From assembly GCF_963666545.1 (NCBI RefSeq), contig NZ_OY762899.1:62001-126000 (forward strand): a DNA stretch of 64,000 nucleotides. Direction: 5' to 3'. Origin of the DNA: an uncultured Bacteroides sp. (GTDB lineage: Bacteria; Bacteroidota; Bacteroidia; Bacteroidales; Bacteroidaceae). The translations under genes were made by a program, and so were the position numbers. The notes beneath the pieces are model-generated. The model had not been told where the DNA came from and made no database searches. It worked only from the letters and a program-made list of their open reading frames with translations. Below are positions 49,720 through 59,184 of this stretch, piece by piece (the first letter of the stretch is position 1; each line of letters starts with the position of its first letter).

Positions 49720-51216
49720 TTATACTGTTAATTCCTCACTTCCAAGTTTTAAGGTAAAGCAACTTCCCATACCTGGCTCGCTCTCAACTGCTACTGTTCC
49801 TCCATGTTTTTCTATCATTGTTTTTACATAATATAATCCCAAACCATAGCCTTTCACATTGTGTAGATTTCCCGTTGGTACCCGGTAGAATTTATCGAAT
49901 ATATTCTTCTGTTTTTCCTTTGGAATTCCGATGCCCTTGTCTATTACGGATATTTCTACTTCACCATTATTTTCTCGATATTCTATCGTGACTTCTGCTT
50001 TATCTGTGGAATATTTTATGGCGTTGTCTATTAGGTTACTGATAATGTTGCTAAAATGTATTTTGTCGACTATGATCTCACAATTATCCGATTCCGGATT
50101 ACAAGAAATCTTAGTCGGCTTGTCAGCTTTCATATTGTGTTGTTCTATTAAAGGTTTTATCAACTCCTGAAGCTGTATCTTTTCTGGATGCAAACGAAAA
50201 GCTTTTCTTTGCTCCATGCTCATGGATAGAATATGCTCTACCAATCCGCTAAGTCGTTGTAATTGTTCTTGGCAGATGCACAAGTATTTGTCTCGTTGAA
50301 CTTTTTCCTCAGCTTTGCTAAAATTTAGTAAAGCGTCATTAGCAGCATAAGCCACTGCTATCGGAGTTTTGAGCTCGTGCGTGATATTATTGGTGAAATC
50401 GCTTTTCATTTCCTCGAGTGTCTTCTGCCGTAAGATAGTTCGAATAAGATACCAAAAAGCAAAACTCAAAATAATGAGAATGATGAATGAAGTAGCTAGT
50501 ATACCTGCCATTTGTTGCAAAATCACTGTGTTCGTAGGTTCTGTATATACACGAAATACGTGTGTTTTCGGTAGATCGTACACAAATTCGTGACGAATCA
50601 AATTCGTTGTATCTACGGAAGCGGGTAGGGAAGAAGCGATGATGCTATCACCTTTGAGCTTCACGATTTGTGTGTAATGTTTGATATCTAAGTTCGACTT
50701 TATAAGGTCGCTACGTAGAATACTGTCAAAGCGAACAATATTAATCTGTTTAATTTCTTCGTCTACTGCCATGTGTAAAACCATTTGCATTTGCTCTGCC
50801 ATTACTTGTAAAGAAGAGTAGTTATATCCTATATTGATACCATCCGTTAACTTGCCGTCCGATTGTACGATTCGTTCTGTTTCATATAATGCTGAATCTC
50901 TCAGGATCTTTTTCTTTACGATAGTCTGGTATGTTTTTTTAACTTCGTCTTCTTTGTATGAAGTAGAACAGGAAATCTCTCCCGAAGCATTTGCCTCTAT
51001 ACCCAACTTTCTCCTTTGGTCACCGGCGGTACTAATACTGTCTGCCCGAAGAAATAGTTCAATGTGGTCGGCATTCTTTATGGCGGATAGAATGGATGTT
51101 TCCGTCTGCAACTTCATATTGCGATACAAACTTGTGAGCCAGTATGCCTGGTAAGCAAAAATGCCCACTAAGGAAAGGATGACCAGTATGGCGATGGGCT
51201 TGAAAGGTAGTTTCAT
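49720..51216 (-). CDS. Sensor histidine kinase
   Basis: This is an inner-membrane two-component kinase of 498 residues from MKLPFKPIAIL. There are two membrane helices (~6-25 and ~240-262) with a ~210-residue periplasmic sensor between them. HisKA with the phosphorylated His in NNITHELKTP lies at ~275-284. HATPase_c has SNLIDNAIKYS (N box), DKGIGIP (G1), FDKFYRV (F box) and GYGLGLYYV (G2). The longer frame to 51264 is rejected because a TATCTTTG promoter box (51243-51250) lies inside it. The sensor domain is unfamiliar. It is first in a run with the response regulator and a small exported protein. Confidence 0.92.
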   Translation of the reverse strand: MKLPFKPIAILVILSLVGIFAYQAYWLTSLYRNMKLQTETSILSAIKNADHIELFLRADSISTAGDQRRKLGIEANASGEISCSTSYKEDEVKKTYQTIVKKKILRDSALYETERIVQSDGKLTDGINIGYNYSSLQVMAEQMQMVLHMAVDEEIKQINIVRFDSILRSDLIKSNLDIKHYTQIVKLKGDSIIASSLPASVDTTNLIRHEFVYDLPKTHVFRVYTEPTNTVILQQMAGILATSFIILIILSFAFWYLIRTILRQKTLEEMKSDFTNNITHELKTPIAVAYAANDALLNFSKAEEKVQRDKYLCICQEQLQRLSGLVEHILSMSMEQRKAFRLHPEKIQLQELIKPLIEQHNMKADKPTKISCNPESDNCEIIVDKIHFSNIISNLIDNAIKYSTDKAEVTIEYRENNGEVEISVIDKGIGIPKEKQKNIFDKFYRVPTGNLHNVKGYGLGLYYVKTMIEKHGGTVAVESEPGMGSCFTLKLGSEELTV

Positions 51217-51242
51217 TTTTTGATTATCAATTGTACATGCTA

Positions 51243-51250
51243 CAAAGATA
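51243..51250 (-). promoter_or_regulatory. -7 promoter box of the histidine kinase operon
   Basis: TATCTTTG on the minus strand matches TAnnTTTG, 27 nt before the chosen kinase start. It also rules out the longer start at 51264. Confidence 0.6.
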
Positions 51251-51369
51251 ATGAAATCGAACATTATTTGTTTTTTTCGATAAGACTAAATAACACTTAG
51301 TAAGTAATTGATAACGCAATATAGCTATTATAATGTCGTACTTTGCAACAATAAAAAACAAAATACGAT

Positions 51370-53484
51370 ATGAAACGAGTGTCTCTTCTACTTTTCTTAT
51401 TAAGCGTAATAGTACCAACCGCTTTTACACAAACAATTTCGTCGGTTTCTGCCGGAAGCCCTATCCACGTGAATGATTCTGCTCATCTGTTTCTTGATAG
51501 TCTCTACATGCAATTGCCTGAAGTGATGGTAAAAGGCGAACGTCCTGTTGTGAAAGCTGAAAAGGGAAAGTTGGTATATGACTTGCCACGTTTGGTGAGT
51601 AATCTGCCGGTAGATAATGCTTATGAAGCCATCAAGGAACTTCCCGGTATAGTGGATATGGGCGGAGGGCTGATGTTGGCCGGTACAAGTGTAACGGTAG
51701 TGATCAATGGTAAGGTAAGCACGATGAGTACCGAGCAACTGAATACTTTACTGAAAAGTATGCCGGTTTCACGCATTGAAAAAGCGGAAGTAATGTATTC
51801 TGCTCCCGCTCAATATCAAGTGCGGGGGCCGATGATTAATCTGGTGCTGAAATCAGGGATTGGAGATGCTCCTTCATTGCAAGGAGAACTCTACTCCGCA
51901 TGGTCACAAGAACGTTACGCAGGCTTTACGGAACGTGCAAGTCTCCTTTATTCTTCTCCTAAATTCTCTGCTGATTTTCTCTACTCTTACAATCATAACC
52001 GAAGTTATTATGGGATAGATAAGGAGGCTTTGCATACCGTGAATAACCAAGTGTATCCTGTTAACATTCTTTCTATTGGGCGCAGTAGGGGAAACGAACA
52101 TAATGCCCGATTGGGCATGGATTACAATTTTAGTAAGGATTATGCATTGAGCTTGGTTTATACCACACAGATTAATGACAATGGTATGAACAATACTTCT
52201 TCAGGAACGGTCAACTCAAACGTAGATAGCAACGGAGATGATGCATTGCATAACGTGAAGCTTGACTATCAGGCTCCTTGCGGATTAAAAGCTGGTGCGG
52301 AATATACCTTTTACCGTGCGCCCGGAGATCAGATATTGCATAGTACGATGGACGGAAAAGAACAAGATTTTCGCTATGAAGACATGCAACGCATCAATAA
52401 GTGGATGTTTTATGCTAAACAGAATCGTGACTTTAAGAATGGTTGGGGGCTAAACTACGGGCTCAATTATACTACAGCTACTGATAATAGTTTTCAATAT
52501 TATTACGATACCGAAACCGGAGAGTTACTTCCTAAAAACTCAATGAATGCTCATCATCGTGAGCAGACGTTTAATGGATTTGCCGGATTCAATAAGAGTT
52601 TTGGTGAAAAGTTTTCGATGGATGCTTCCTTGGCAGCGGAACTTTATCATACCGATGTGTGGAATGAATGGAACGTTTATCCCACACTTAATATGAATTA
52701 TACGCTGGCGGCGGGTCATATTCTTCAGTTGGCATTTACGGCCGATAAAACGTATCCTTCATATTGGTCAACTAATAACACTATAGCCTATTCCAATAAT
52801 TATACGGAGATTCACGGCAATCCGCTACTAAAACCTTCACGTTCTTATGAATCCAGCCTTACGTATATTATGAAGAGTAAGTATGTCTTCACTGCGTATT
52901 TCAATCATCAACCCGATTATTTCACACAAGTGCCTTACCAATCGTCCGAAAAACTGGTGGAAATAAATAAGTATCAGAACTTCGATTTTAGGCAAGAAGC
53001 AGGTCTTCAAGTGGTGTTGCCGCTTAAAGTGAAAGATCGATTAAATTCTCGTTTCATTGTGGTAGGCAACTACACACGTGAAAAAGATGATGACTTTTGG
53101 GATATACCATTCGATCGCCACACATATTCTTTTATGCTCATTATGAACAATACACTCACGCTCTCTACCAAACCTGATTTGAAATTCACCCTTTCCGGTT
53201 TTTATCAAAATGGAACCATTCAGGGAATTTATGATCTCAGTCGTTCCGGTAATTTGGATGCTGCACTTAAATGGACTTTTGCTAAAGAAAGAGCACAGCT
53301 AACTATTAAAGGAACCGATCTGTTCGATACTTCGCTTATTACTCCCGAAATTCATTTTGCCAATCAAAGTGTGACTAATCGATATTTACAAAATACGCGT
53401 ACTTTTAGTGTGTCCTTAAGTTATAAAATAGGTGATTATAAGGAAAAGAAACGGCAAGATATAGATACCTCACGCTTTAAATAA
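51370..53484 (+). CDS. TonB-dependent receptor-like outer-membrane barrel protein
   Basis: This 704-residue exported protein has a signal peptide (~1-20, ending TAFTQ), a plug-like domain (~50-170) with LPEVMVKGERPVV and AYEAIKELPGIVDMGGGL, then a long beta-barrel with aromatic-ended strands to a C-terminal region of SVSLSYKIGD. The plug contains VTVVINGKVSTMSTEQ, typical of the outer-membrane beta-barrel family related to TonB receptors but lacking a carboxypeptidase-like domain and SusD partner. It is divergent from a two-component operon, so it is the obvious candidate for regulation by that system. The ligand is unknown. Confidence 0.8.
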   Translation: MKRVSLLLFLLSVIVPTAFTQTISSVSAGSPIHVNDSAHLFLDSLYMQLPEVMVKGERPVVKAEKGKLVYDLPRLVSNLPVDNAYEAIKELPGIVDMGGGLMLAGTSVTVVINGKVSTMSTEQLNTLLKSMPVSRIEKAEVMYSAPAQYQVRGPMINLVLKSGIGDAPSLQGELYSAWSQERYAGFTERASLLYSSPKFSADFLYSYNHNRSYYGIDKEALHTVNNQVYPVNILSIGRSRGNEHNARLGMDYNFSKDYALSLVYTTQINDNGMNNTSSGTVNSNVDSNGDDALHNVKLDYQAPCGLKAGAEYTFYRAPGDQILHSTMDGKEQDFRYEDMQRINKWMFYAKQNRDFKNGWGLNYGLNYTTATDNSFQYYYDTETGELLPKNSMNAHHREQTFNGFAGFNKSFGEKFSMDASLAAELYHTDVWNEWNVYPTLNMNYTLAAGHILQLAFTADKTYPSYWSTNNTIAYSNNYTEIHGNPLLKPSRSYESSLTYIMKSKYVFTAYFNHQPDYFTQVPYQSSEKLVEINKYQNFDFRQEAGLQVVLPLKVKDRLNSRFIVVGNYTREKDDDFWDIPFDRHTYSFMLIMNNTLTLSTKPDLKFTLSGFYQNGTIQGIYDLSRSGNLDAALKWTFAKERAQLTIKGTDLFDTSLITPEIHFANQSVTNRYLQNTRTFSVSLSYKIGDYKEKKRQDIDTSRFK

Positions 53485-53521
53485 GGACTTGACGGTTAGG
53501 TCATTCTAAAATCTGTTTATT

Positions 53522-53563
53522 ATGAATCTGGATACAAAGCGAATGTTTTGTGTCCAGATTCAT
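53522..53563 (+). terminator. Hairpin terminator after the TonB receptor-like gene
   Basis: Arms of 17 nt (53522-53538 and 53547-53563) pair with one G-T mismatch around an 8-nt loop. It lies about 37 nt after the stop codon at 53484. The following bases (CGTTTAT) are only moderately T-rich. Confidence 0.7.
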
Positions 53564-53748
53564 CGTTTATAGGAGATTTAAGGTTATAAAGCGCTATATA
53601 TTTATTCTCATAAGGACACTTTTTATTAGGGTTGAGACTAATTCATTTTATTCTGCACCAAAATATTTATTTTCTGACTTAATTGGTCTATAAATGTTTT
53701 TATCTTGTCTTTTTTCTACTTTTTAGTTTTTAATGAGCCGATATTTTC

Positions 53749-53756
53749 TATATTTG
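53749..53756 (+). promoter_or_regulatory. -7 promoter box upstream of the ECF sigma gene
   Basis: TATATTTG matches TAnnTTTG. It is 255 nt upstream of the sigma gene start, implying a leader of about 250 nt if used. Confidence 0.5.
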
Positions 53757-54011
53757 CCATTTCTTAATATTAAAACGACTTTGAGCACAAAATTGTCTAT
53801 GTGCAAAGATTTGTCGAGTAATCTCTATGAAAGAGCATATGTAAAGGACATGATTATGCTATTTATGATAAAATCATTCTCTTTTCCATTCTCTTCTGTT
53901 TCCTTTTTTGTGTATTGATAGAATAGGATTAATAAAATTAAATCTTTCTGATGATATGGGTGATCTTCGCATTTTAATTATTCATATACTACCTATTAGA
54001 TTTCTTAATGA

Positions 54012-54563
54012 ATGATGGGTATGGGAAAGGATAGTAAGAGTATACAAGCAACGAAAGAAAAAGAATTTGAACACTTTTTTACCGAAAATTATTCCCGACT
54101 TTACTATTATGCGCTTCACTATATTTCTGATTCAGAGATATGTAAAGACATCGTTAGTGAATCGTTCCGGTACTTGTGGGAAAAAATAGATGCTGTTAGA
54201 GTGGATACTATGCTTACGTATATGTTCACTCATGTACGTAATTTGTGTATTGACCACATTCGTCATGCAGAAGTTGAGAATTCGTATTTAAATTCTCAAC
54301 TTAATTTTGTTTCAGAAATGGATGATGAGAGCTGGAAAGAAACCGAGGTAAGGATAGAACAGATTATGCAAGTGTTAGAAACTCTTCCGCCACAAACCAA
54401 ATTTATCATGGAACAGAATTATTTGTATAAAAAGAAATATACTGAGATTGCTGAGATCGTTGGAATGACTGAAAGCGGCGTGCGCAAACATATAATGAAG
54501 GGATTAGATACTATCCGTAGTTATTTTTCTGTTAAATATAAAAAAGGTGGTAATCAAAAGTAA
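54012..54563 (+). CDS. ECF-type RNA polymerase sigma-70 factor
   Basis: This 183-residue alternative sigma factor has region 2 (~20-95) with FENYSRLYYYALHYISD-like core helix and the LWEKID segment, and region 4 (~115-175) with LPPQTKFIMEQNYLYKKKYTEIA and the helix-turn-helix GMTESGVRKHI. It belongs to the Bacteroidetes FecI-like group that drives SusC/SusD loci. ATG codons at 54012, 54015 and 54021 are all possible starts. The FecR gene follows after 35 nt. It should transcribe the susC operon when released by FecR. Confidence 0.92.
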   Translation: MMGMGKDSKSIQATKEKEFEHFFTENYSRLYYYALHYISDSEICKDIVSESFRYLWEKIDAVRVDTMLTYMFTHVRNLCIDHIRHAEVENSYLNSQLNFVSEMDDESWKETEVRIEQIMQVLETLPPQTKFIMEQNYLYKKKYTEIAEIVGMTESGVRKHIMKGLDTIRSYFSVKYKKGGNQK

Positions 54564-54598
54564 ATTATTACGTATAATATATTTAGAACATATCTATT

Positions 54599-55726
54599 AT
54601 GTGTAACAAGGAAGAAAATAAAAATTTAAATAATAAGGAATTCTATTCGGATGATCGCTTGGCATTTGAATGCGAACAGGCCTTGCTCAGAGGGAAATAT
54701 CCAAATCCTTCGGTGAAAACCGAATGGAACAAATTCAAGCAGAGCATTGAATCCACTCAGCCTTTAGAAACTCATATTATAAAGAAAACTCATTCTACAA
54801 AAACACGCTATTTTGTTTTAGGGACCCTTTCCGGCATTGCAGTAACAATGCTGTTGCTAATGGTTTTCCGTTGGCAAGATAAGCAGATGCAAGATCATCC
54901 TGTTAGTATTTTTGTAGCTCAGCAGGGTGTGCAGGAGGTTACGATGAGCATGGGCAAAAATCAAGAACGTATTCTCTCGGATGCTAAACCTATTGTGCAG
55001 GATCCTATAAAAGGAGCGTTGGTCACCTATAAAGAAGCTGATTTCTCTAAGGTGAGAGGTGAAGATGTGAAGATGAGAACGATCACTACTCCTTGTGGTA
55101 AAGATTATCGCATTGTACTAAATGATGGAACAGAAGTGCTGATGAATGCCGATAGTAAACTCACTTTCCCTACTCAATTTCAAGGCAAGGAGCGTTTGGT
55201 GCATTTGGAAGGAGAAGCCTATTTCAAAGTGGCAAAAAATAAAAAAATGCCTTTTGTTGTCAACACTGATAAAATGGACACAAGGGCATTGGGCACTGAA
55301 TTTAACGTGAAGGTGTATAAGGGTTTTAATCCTCAAGTTACGCTTATTGAAGGAGTAGTGGTGGTGAATGTTGCTGATATCAATAAAGAAATAAGCTTAT
55401 CTCCGGGAGAGGAAATAACCTATTCGAATAATAAAGTCAATGTTAAGAATGTAGATCCTGAGTACTATACTCAATGGAAAGACGGGTTTTTCTATTTTGA
55501 TGATGTTCCTTTGGTAGAGGTGTTGACTGATTTGGGACGTTGGTACAATGTGAATATCGAAATTGATAAGGTTTCATTGATGAGCTATCGCTTGCATTTT
55601 ATCGTTAACAGAAATTCAGGGATTGATGAAGTGGTCGAGAATTTGAATAGCTTTAGCTATCTGTCTGCTCAAAAAAATAAAAATACAATATCGATTAGTG
55701 AGAAAAAAGCATTAAATAGGGACTAA
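54599..55726 (+). CDS. FecR-family anti-sigma factor
   Basis: This 375-residue inner-membrane regulator has a cytoplasmic N-terminal part (~1-75) that binds the sigma factor, one membrane helix (~78-97), a periplasmic FecR domain (~155-260) with RIVLNDGTEVLMNADSKL and VNTDKMDTRALGTEF, and a C-terminal DUF4974 domain (~300-370) opening FYFDDVPLVEVL. It would read the state of the STN domain of the SusC protein encoded next and relay it to the sigma factor. It ends 56 nt before susC. Confidence 0.92.
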   Translation: MCNKEENKNLNNKEFYSDDRLAFECEQALLRGKYPNPSVKTEWNKFKQSIESTQPLETHIIKKTHSTKTRYFVLGTLSGIAVTMLLLMVFRWQDKQMQDHPVSIFVAQQGVQEVTMSMGKNQERILSDAKPIVQDPIKGALVTYKEADFSKVRGEDVKMRTITTPCGKDYRIVLNDGTEVLMNADSKLTFPTQFQGKERLVHLEGEAYFKVAKNKKMPFVVNTDKMDTRALGTEFNVKVYKGFNPQVTLIEGVVVVNVADINKEISLSPGEEITYSNNKVNVKNVDPEYYTQWKDGFFYFDDVPLVEVLTDLGRWYNVNIEIDKVSLMSYRLHFIVNRNSGIDEVVENLNSFSYLSAQKNKNTISISEKKALNRD

Positions 55727-55782
55727 AAATATTCTTTTCTCGTATTAAAGCTATGATTATGTATTATTAATGATTAGCTTAT

Positions 55783-58700
55783 ATGAGAAAAACTAAATGG
55801 TTGATTGGCTTTGGAAGAAGCCCTCTTTGGAGAATGGTGTTGCTTTTTGTTTTCATGGCTGGAATCTGTTCCACCTATGCAAAGGCACAAACAGTAAAAA
55901 ATCCTCTTATTTCATTGGAGTGTAAAAACGAACCGATGTCGTCTGTTCTGAAAAAGATAGAGCAGGCTTCAAAATATAAAGTTCTGTTTACCTATGATGA
56001 AATTCAGAGTTATAAAGTCACCGTATCTTTTAAAAATAAGCCTCTCGATGAGGCTGTTAAAGAAGTGATAAGCTCCTATCCGCTGGCCTACAAAATAAAG
56101 AATATCTATATTTCTATCTATTCTTTGAAGACAGCAACTGATCGTAACCGGATTATTGGTAAGGTGGTGGATAAAGACGGAGAAGCTTTGCCGGGAGTAA
56201 ATATTACCACCGATAATAAAAAGATTGAGGGAATTAGTAATGCTGATGGAACTTTTGATATTCTAATTCCTACCGGGGAGACAGTAAACATACTTTCTTT
56301 TTCATTCATTGGATTAAAAAAAAGCTCTTTCCCCTTTAAGGGAGGTAGGCTAAGAGTGGTGATGGAAGATGATGCCCAAACTATAGATGAGGTAGTGGTG
56401 ACTGGTTTGGTTACCCACGATAGTAAGAGCTTTACTGGAAATGCGTCGGTGTTTAAAGGAGACGATTTAAAGATGGTCGGACGTCAGAACCTGATCAAGA
56501 GCTTGAGCATTCTCGATCCTACCATTGCGATTGTAGAGAATACCTCTGCAGGTTCTAATCCAAACACTATGCCTAAAATTCGTTTTAGAGGCGAGAGCTC
56601 TTTTCAAGGGTTTGAGAATATCGATAAGTCGGGTTTAATGAGTGATCCCAATGAACCGTTATTCATTTTGGATGGATATCAAACGACTATGTCTACGATT
56701 GTCGATCTGGATATGAATTTGATTGAGTCGGTTACCATCTTGAAAGACGCTGCTGCGGGTGCCATCTATGGTTCGAGAGCAGCGAATGGTGTGATTGTGG
56801 TGAAAACCCTTCAACCTAAGGAAGGAGAACTTCGGATTAGTTACGGATTGGATATGAACGTTAACTTGCCTGATTTGTCTAGCTATAATCTTTTGAATGC
56901 CAAGGAAAATTTAGCCTTGTATGAACGCTTTGGGATGTATCGTAATGATGATGGTACGTTAGCCCCTGCCTATAATCAAATCACTCGTTGGGTAGCCCAA
57001 GGGGTCGATACTGATTGGATGGCGCAACCAGTTCGCAATGCCGTAGGTCATAAGCACTCATTGAATTTATCCGGAGGTGATCACCGCATGCGCTATGGCG
57101 TTGATTTGAATTATTCTAATACTCCCGGAGTGATGAAAGAATCCTTCAGAACAAATTATGGAATTGGCGTTAAGCTATCTTATAATTATAATGATAAACT
57201 TCGCTTTACGAACCACTTGTCCGTTGGACAAACCAACTCTAAGGAGTCTCCTTATGGTAGTTTTCAAGATTACACAACGATTAACTCCTTTTATCCCATA
57301 AAGGATGCCAATGGGAAGTTGTATAAATACTATTATTTTGAAGATCAGTATGGAAAACAGAATGTGTGGGGCAATAGTAGCAATACGCCTATCAACCCGC
57401 TGTATGAAGCATCTGTTGGAAATCAAAATAAGAATGAAAGCCAGAATGTCAATAATAACTTTTCGATGGAATGGAGATTGCTTCCTTCTTTCCGTATTAA
57501 CGGAATGATAAGCTATACCAAGTCTACCGAGAAAGCTATTTCTTTTCTTTCGCCAAATTCGGCCACCTATTCCGATTATAGTACTACTTATACTCCTATC
57601 GAAGAAAAAGAGTTGCTAAAAGGCAAATACACTTACGCTGAAATTTTTCAGGAACGTTTGGAAAGTAACTTGCTAGCCACATGGTCTAAAAATATAGGTA
57701 CTCATTTTGTTACGGCATCTGTTGGAGGTTCTATGGCTGATGCGAAAAGCACCCTCTACGGCTTTAGTGCTCAGGGATTTGGCGAAGAGGATGCTGCAGA
57801 ACCTGCTTACGCGCAAGGTTATGAAAAAGGAGGAACACCCAGCAACTCCGAAGGTCATACTCGCATGGCCAGTCTTTTTGCCTCGGCCAATTATGCTTAT
57901 GATAGCCGATATCTGCTTGATTTTTCTTATCGCTTAGATGGTTCCTCTCAATTTGGCACGGACAAAAAAGTTGCCCCATTTTATAGCTTAGGTGCAGGCT
58001 GGAATATACACAATGAGCCGTTCATAAAAGAAATGAAGTTTGTCAATATGCTTAAGTTGAGAGCTACGTATGGAGAAGTAGGTTCAGTTAATTTCAGTCC
58101 TTATCAGGCTAAAGATATGTATCAATACACTAAGAATGATCGTTATGATGGTAATATTGGAATCATATTACAGGGATTGGGCAATGAAAATTTACGCTGG
58201 CAAAGTACCCGTTCTTATGAACTGGGCGCAACAGTCGGCATCTTTAATCGCTTTGATCTTTCTGCGAGCATTTATAATAAGCTGACTTCGGACATGGTCT
58301 TGCCTGTCACCACGCCTCCTTCTGTTGGTTTCAATAGCTATATTGAAAACTTGGGCCGAATGAGAAATAGAGGTTATGAAATCTCTATGCGTGCGTTTCT
58401 CCTTAAAAAAGCAGGATTAAACGTGTCTGTGTTTGCTTCGGCCACACATAATACCAATAAGATCTTATCTATTTCGTCCGCTTTAGAATCTTACAATAAA
58501 GCGGTAGATTCGTCTAAGGGATATTCGGACGACGAATACAAACAAGTTTCTCATACGTTTCTGACTAAATATGAAGAAGGACAGTCTTCTACGGCTATCT
58601 ATGCAGTACGCTCTTTGGGCATTGATCCGATGACTGGTGAAGAGTTGTTTATTACCAAAGAAGGGAAGACGACTAAGGTGTGGAATGCTAGTGATAAAAT

Positions 58701-59181
58701 GGTAGTTGGCGATACTGAACCTACGATGAGAGGCACTTTTGGTACGAATGTGGGATGGAATGGCTTATTCTTGAATGCAACATTTTCTTACTCATGGGGA
58801 GGTCAAATATATAACTCTACGTTAGTAAACAAGGTAGAGAACTCCAATAAATTTAAAAACATGGATAAGCGTGTGCTAACAGAGACTTGGCAGAAGCCGG
58901 GAGATGTGGTGAAGTACAAAGCTAATCTTACAAAAAGATATGCGCAATACTATACTTATGCTAGCTCGAGATTTGTGCAAGATCAAGATTATTTGCAACT
59001 ATCCGCTCTTTCTTTGCAATATGAGTTACCCAAAAAGATGATTCGTCCCTTGCGCATGCAGAGTGTAAGACTCTCCTTTAATATGTCCGATATATTCTAT
59101 CTTTCTACCGTGAAGCGTGAGAGAGGAACGGATTATCCTTATGCACGATCCTTTAGTTTTGGCTTACGTACAAATTTTTAA
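55783..59181 (+). CDS. SusC-like TonB-dependent transporter with STN domain
   Basis: This is an outer-membrane active importer of 1132 residues. A long signal region (~1-36, ending AKAQ) is followed by the STN signalling domain (~45-112), a carboxypeptidase-like regulatory beta domain (~122-205; KVVDKDGEALPGVNI), the plug (~205-350; TonB-box-like IDEVVVTGLV, then SVTILKDAAAGAIYGSRAANGVI) and a 22-strand-type barrel to the C-terminal RTNF. The STN domain ties it to the adjacent FecR and sigma factor. The SusD partner begins 3 nt downstream. No substrate can be read from the sequence. Confidence 0.95.
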   Translation: MRKTKWLIGFGRSPLWRMVLLFVFMAGICSTYAKAQTVKNPLISLECKNEPMSSVLKKIEQASKYKVLFTYDEIQSYKVTVSFKNKPLDEAVKEVISSYPLAYKIKNIYISIYSLKTATDRNRIIGKVVDKDGEALPGVNITTDNKKIEGISNADGTFDILIPTGETVNILSFSFIGLKKSSFPFKGGRLRVVMEDDAQTIDEVVVTGLVTHDSKSFTGNASVFKGDDLKMVGRQNLIKSLSILDPTIAIVENTSAGSNPNTMPKIRFRGESSFQGFENIDKSGLMSDPNEPLFILDGYQTTMSTIVDLDMNLIESVTILKDAAAGAIYGSRAANGVIVVKTLQPKEGELRISYGLDMNVNLPDLSSYNLLNAKENLALYERFGMYRNDDGTLAPAYNQITRWVAQGVDTDWMAQPVRNAVGHKHSLNLSGGDHRMRYGVDLNYSNTPGVMKESFRTNYGIGVKLSYNYNDKLRFTNHLSVGQTNSKESPYGSFQDYTTINSFYPIKDANGKLYKYYYFEDQYGKQNVWGNSSNTPINPLYEASVGNQNKNESQNVNNNFSMEWRLLPSFRINGMISYTKSTEKAISFLSPNSATYSDYSTTYTPIEEKELLKGKYTYAEIFQERLESNLLATWSKNIGTHFVTASVGGSMADAKSTLYGFSAQGFGEEDAAEPAYAQGYEKGGTPSNSEGHTRMASLFASANYAYDSRYLLDFSYRLDGSSQFGTDKKVAPFYSLGAGWNIHNEPFIKEMKFVNMLKLRATYGEVGSVNFSPYQAKDMYQYTKNDRYDGNIGIILQGLGNENLRWQSTRSYELGATVGIFNRFDLSASIYNKLTSDMVLPVTTPPSVGFNSYIENLGRMRNRGYEISMRAFLLKKAGLNVSVFASATHNTNKILSISSALESYNKAVDSSKGYSDDEYKQVSHTFLTKYEEGQSSTAIYAVRSLGIDPMTGEELFITKEGKTTKVWNASDKMVVGDTEPTMRGTFGTNVGWNGLFLNATFSYSWGGQIYNSTLVNKVENSNKFKNMDKRVLTETWQKPGDVVKYKANLTKRYAQYYTYASSRFVQDQDYLQLSALSLQYELPKKMIRPLRMQSVRLSFNMSDIFYLSTVKRERGTDYPYARSFSFGLRTNF

Positions 59182-59184
59182 AAG

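Larger units (their letters stand above)
53485..54011 (+). other. 527-nt region: terminator, then long leader of the sigma gene
   Basis: The left part holds a long hairpin at 53522-53563. The right part has a TATATTTG box at 53749-53756 followed by about 250 nt before the sigma factor start. A 61-codon frame inside (53733-53918) has low-complexity hydrophobic composition, overlaps the promoter and is not accepted as a gene. No recognised riboswitch was seen in the leader. Confidence 0.5.

Noticed and set aside
53733-53918. 61-codon open frame upstream of the sigma gene
   Set aside because: It overlaps a promoter box, has low-complexity Phe/Ser-rich composition and no family resemblance.
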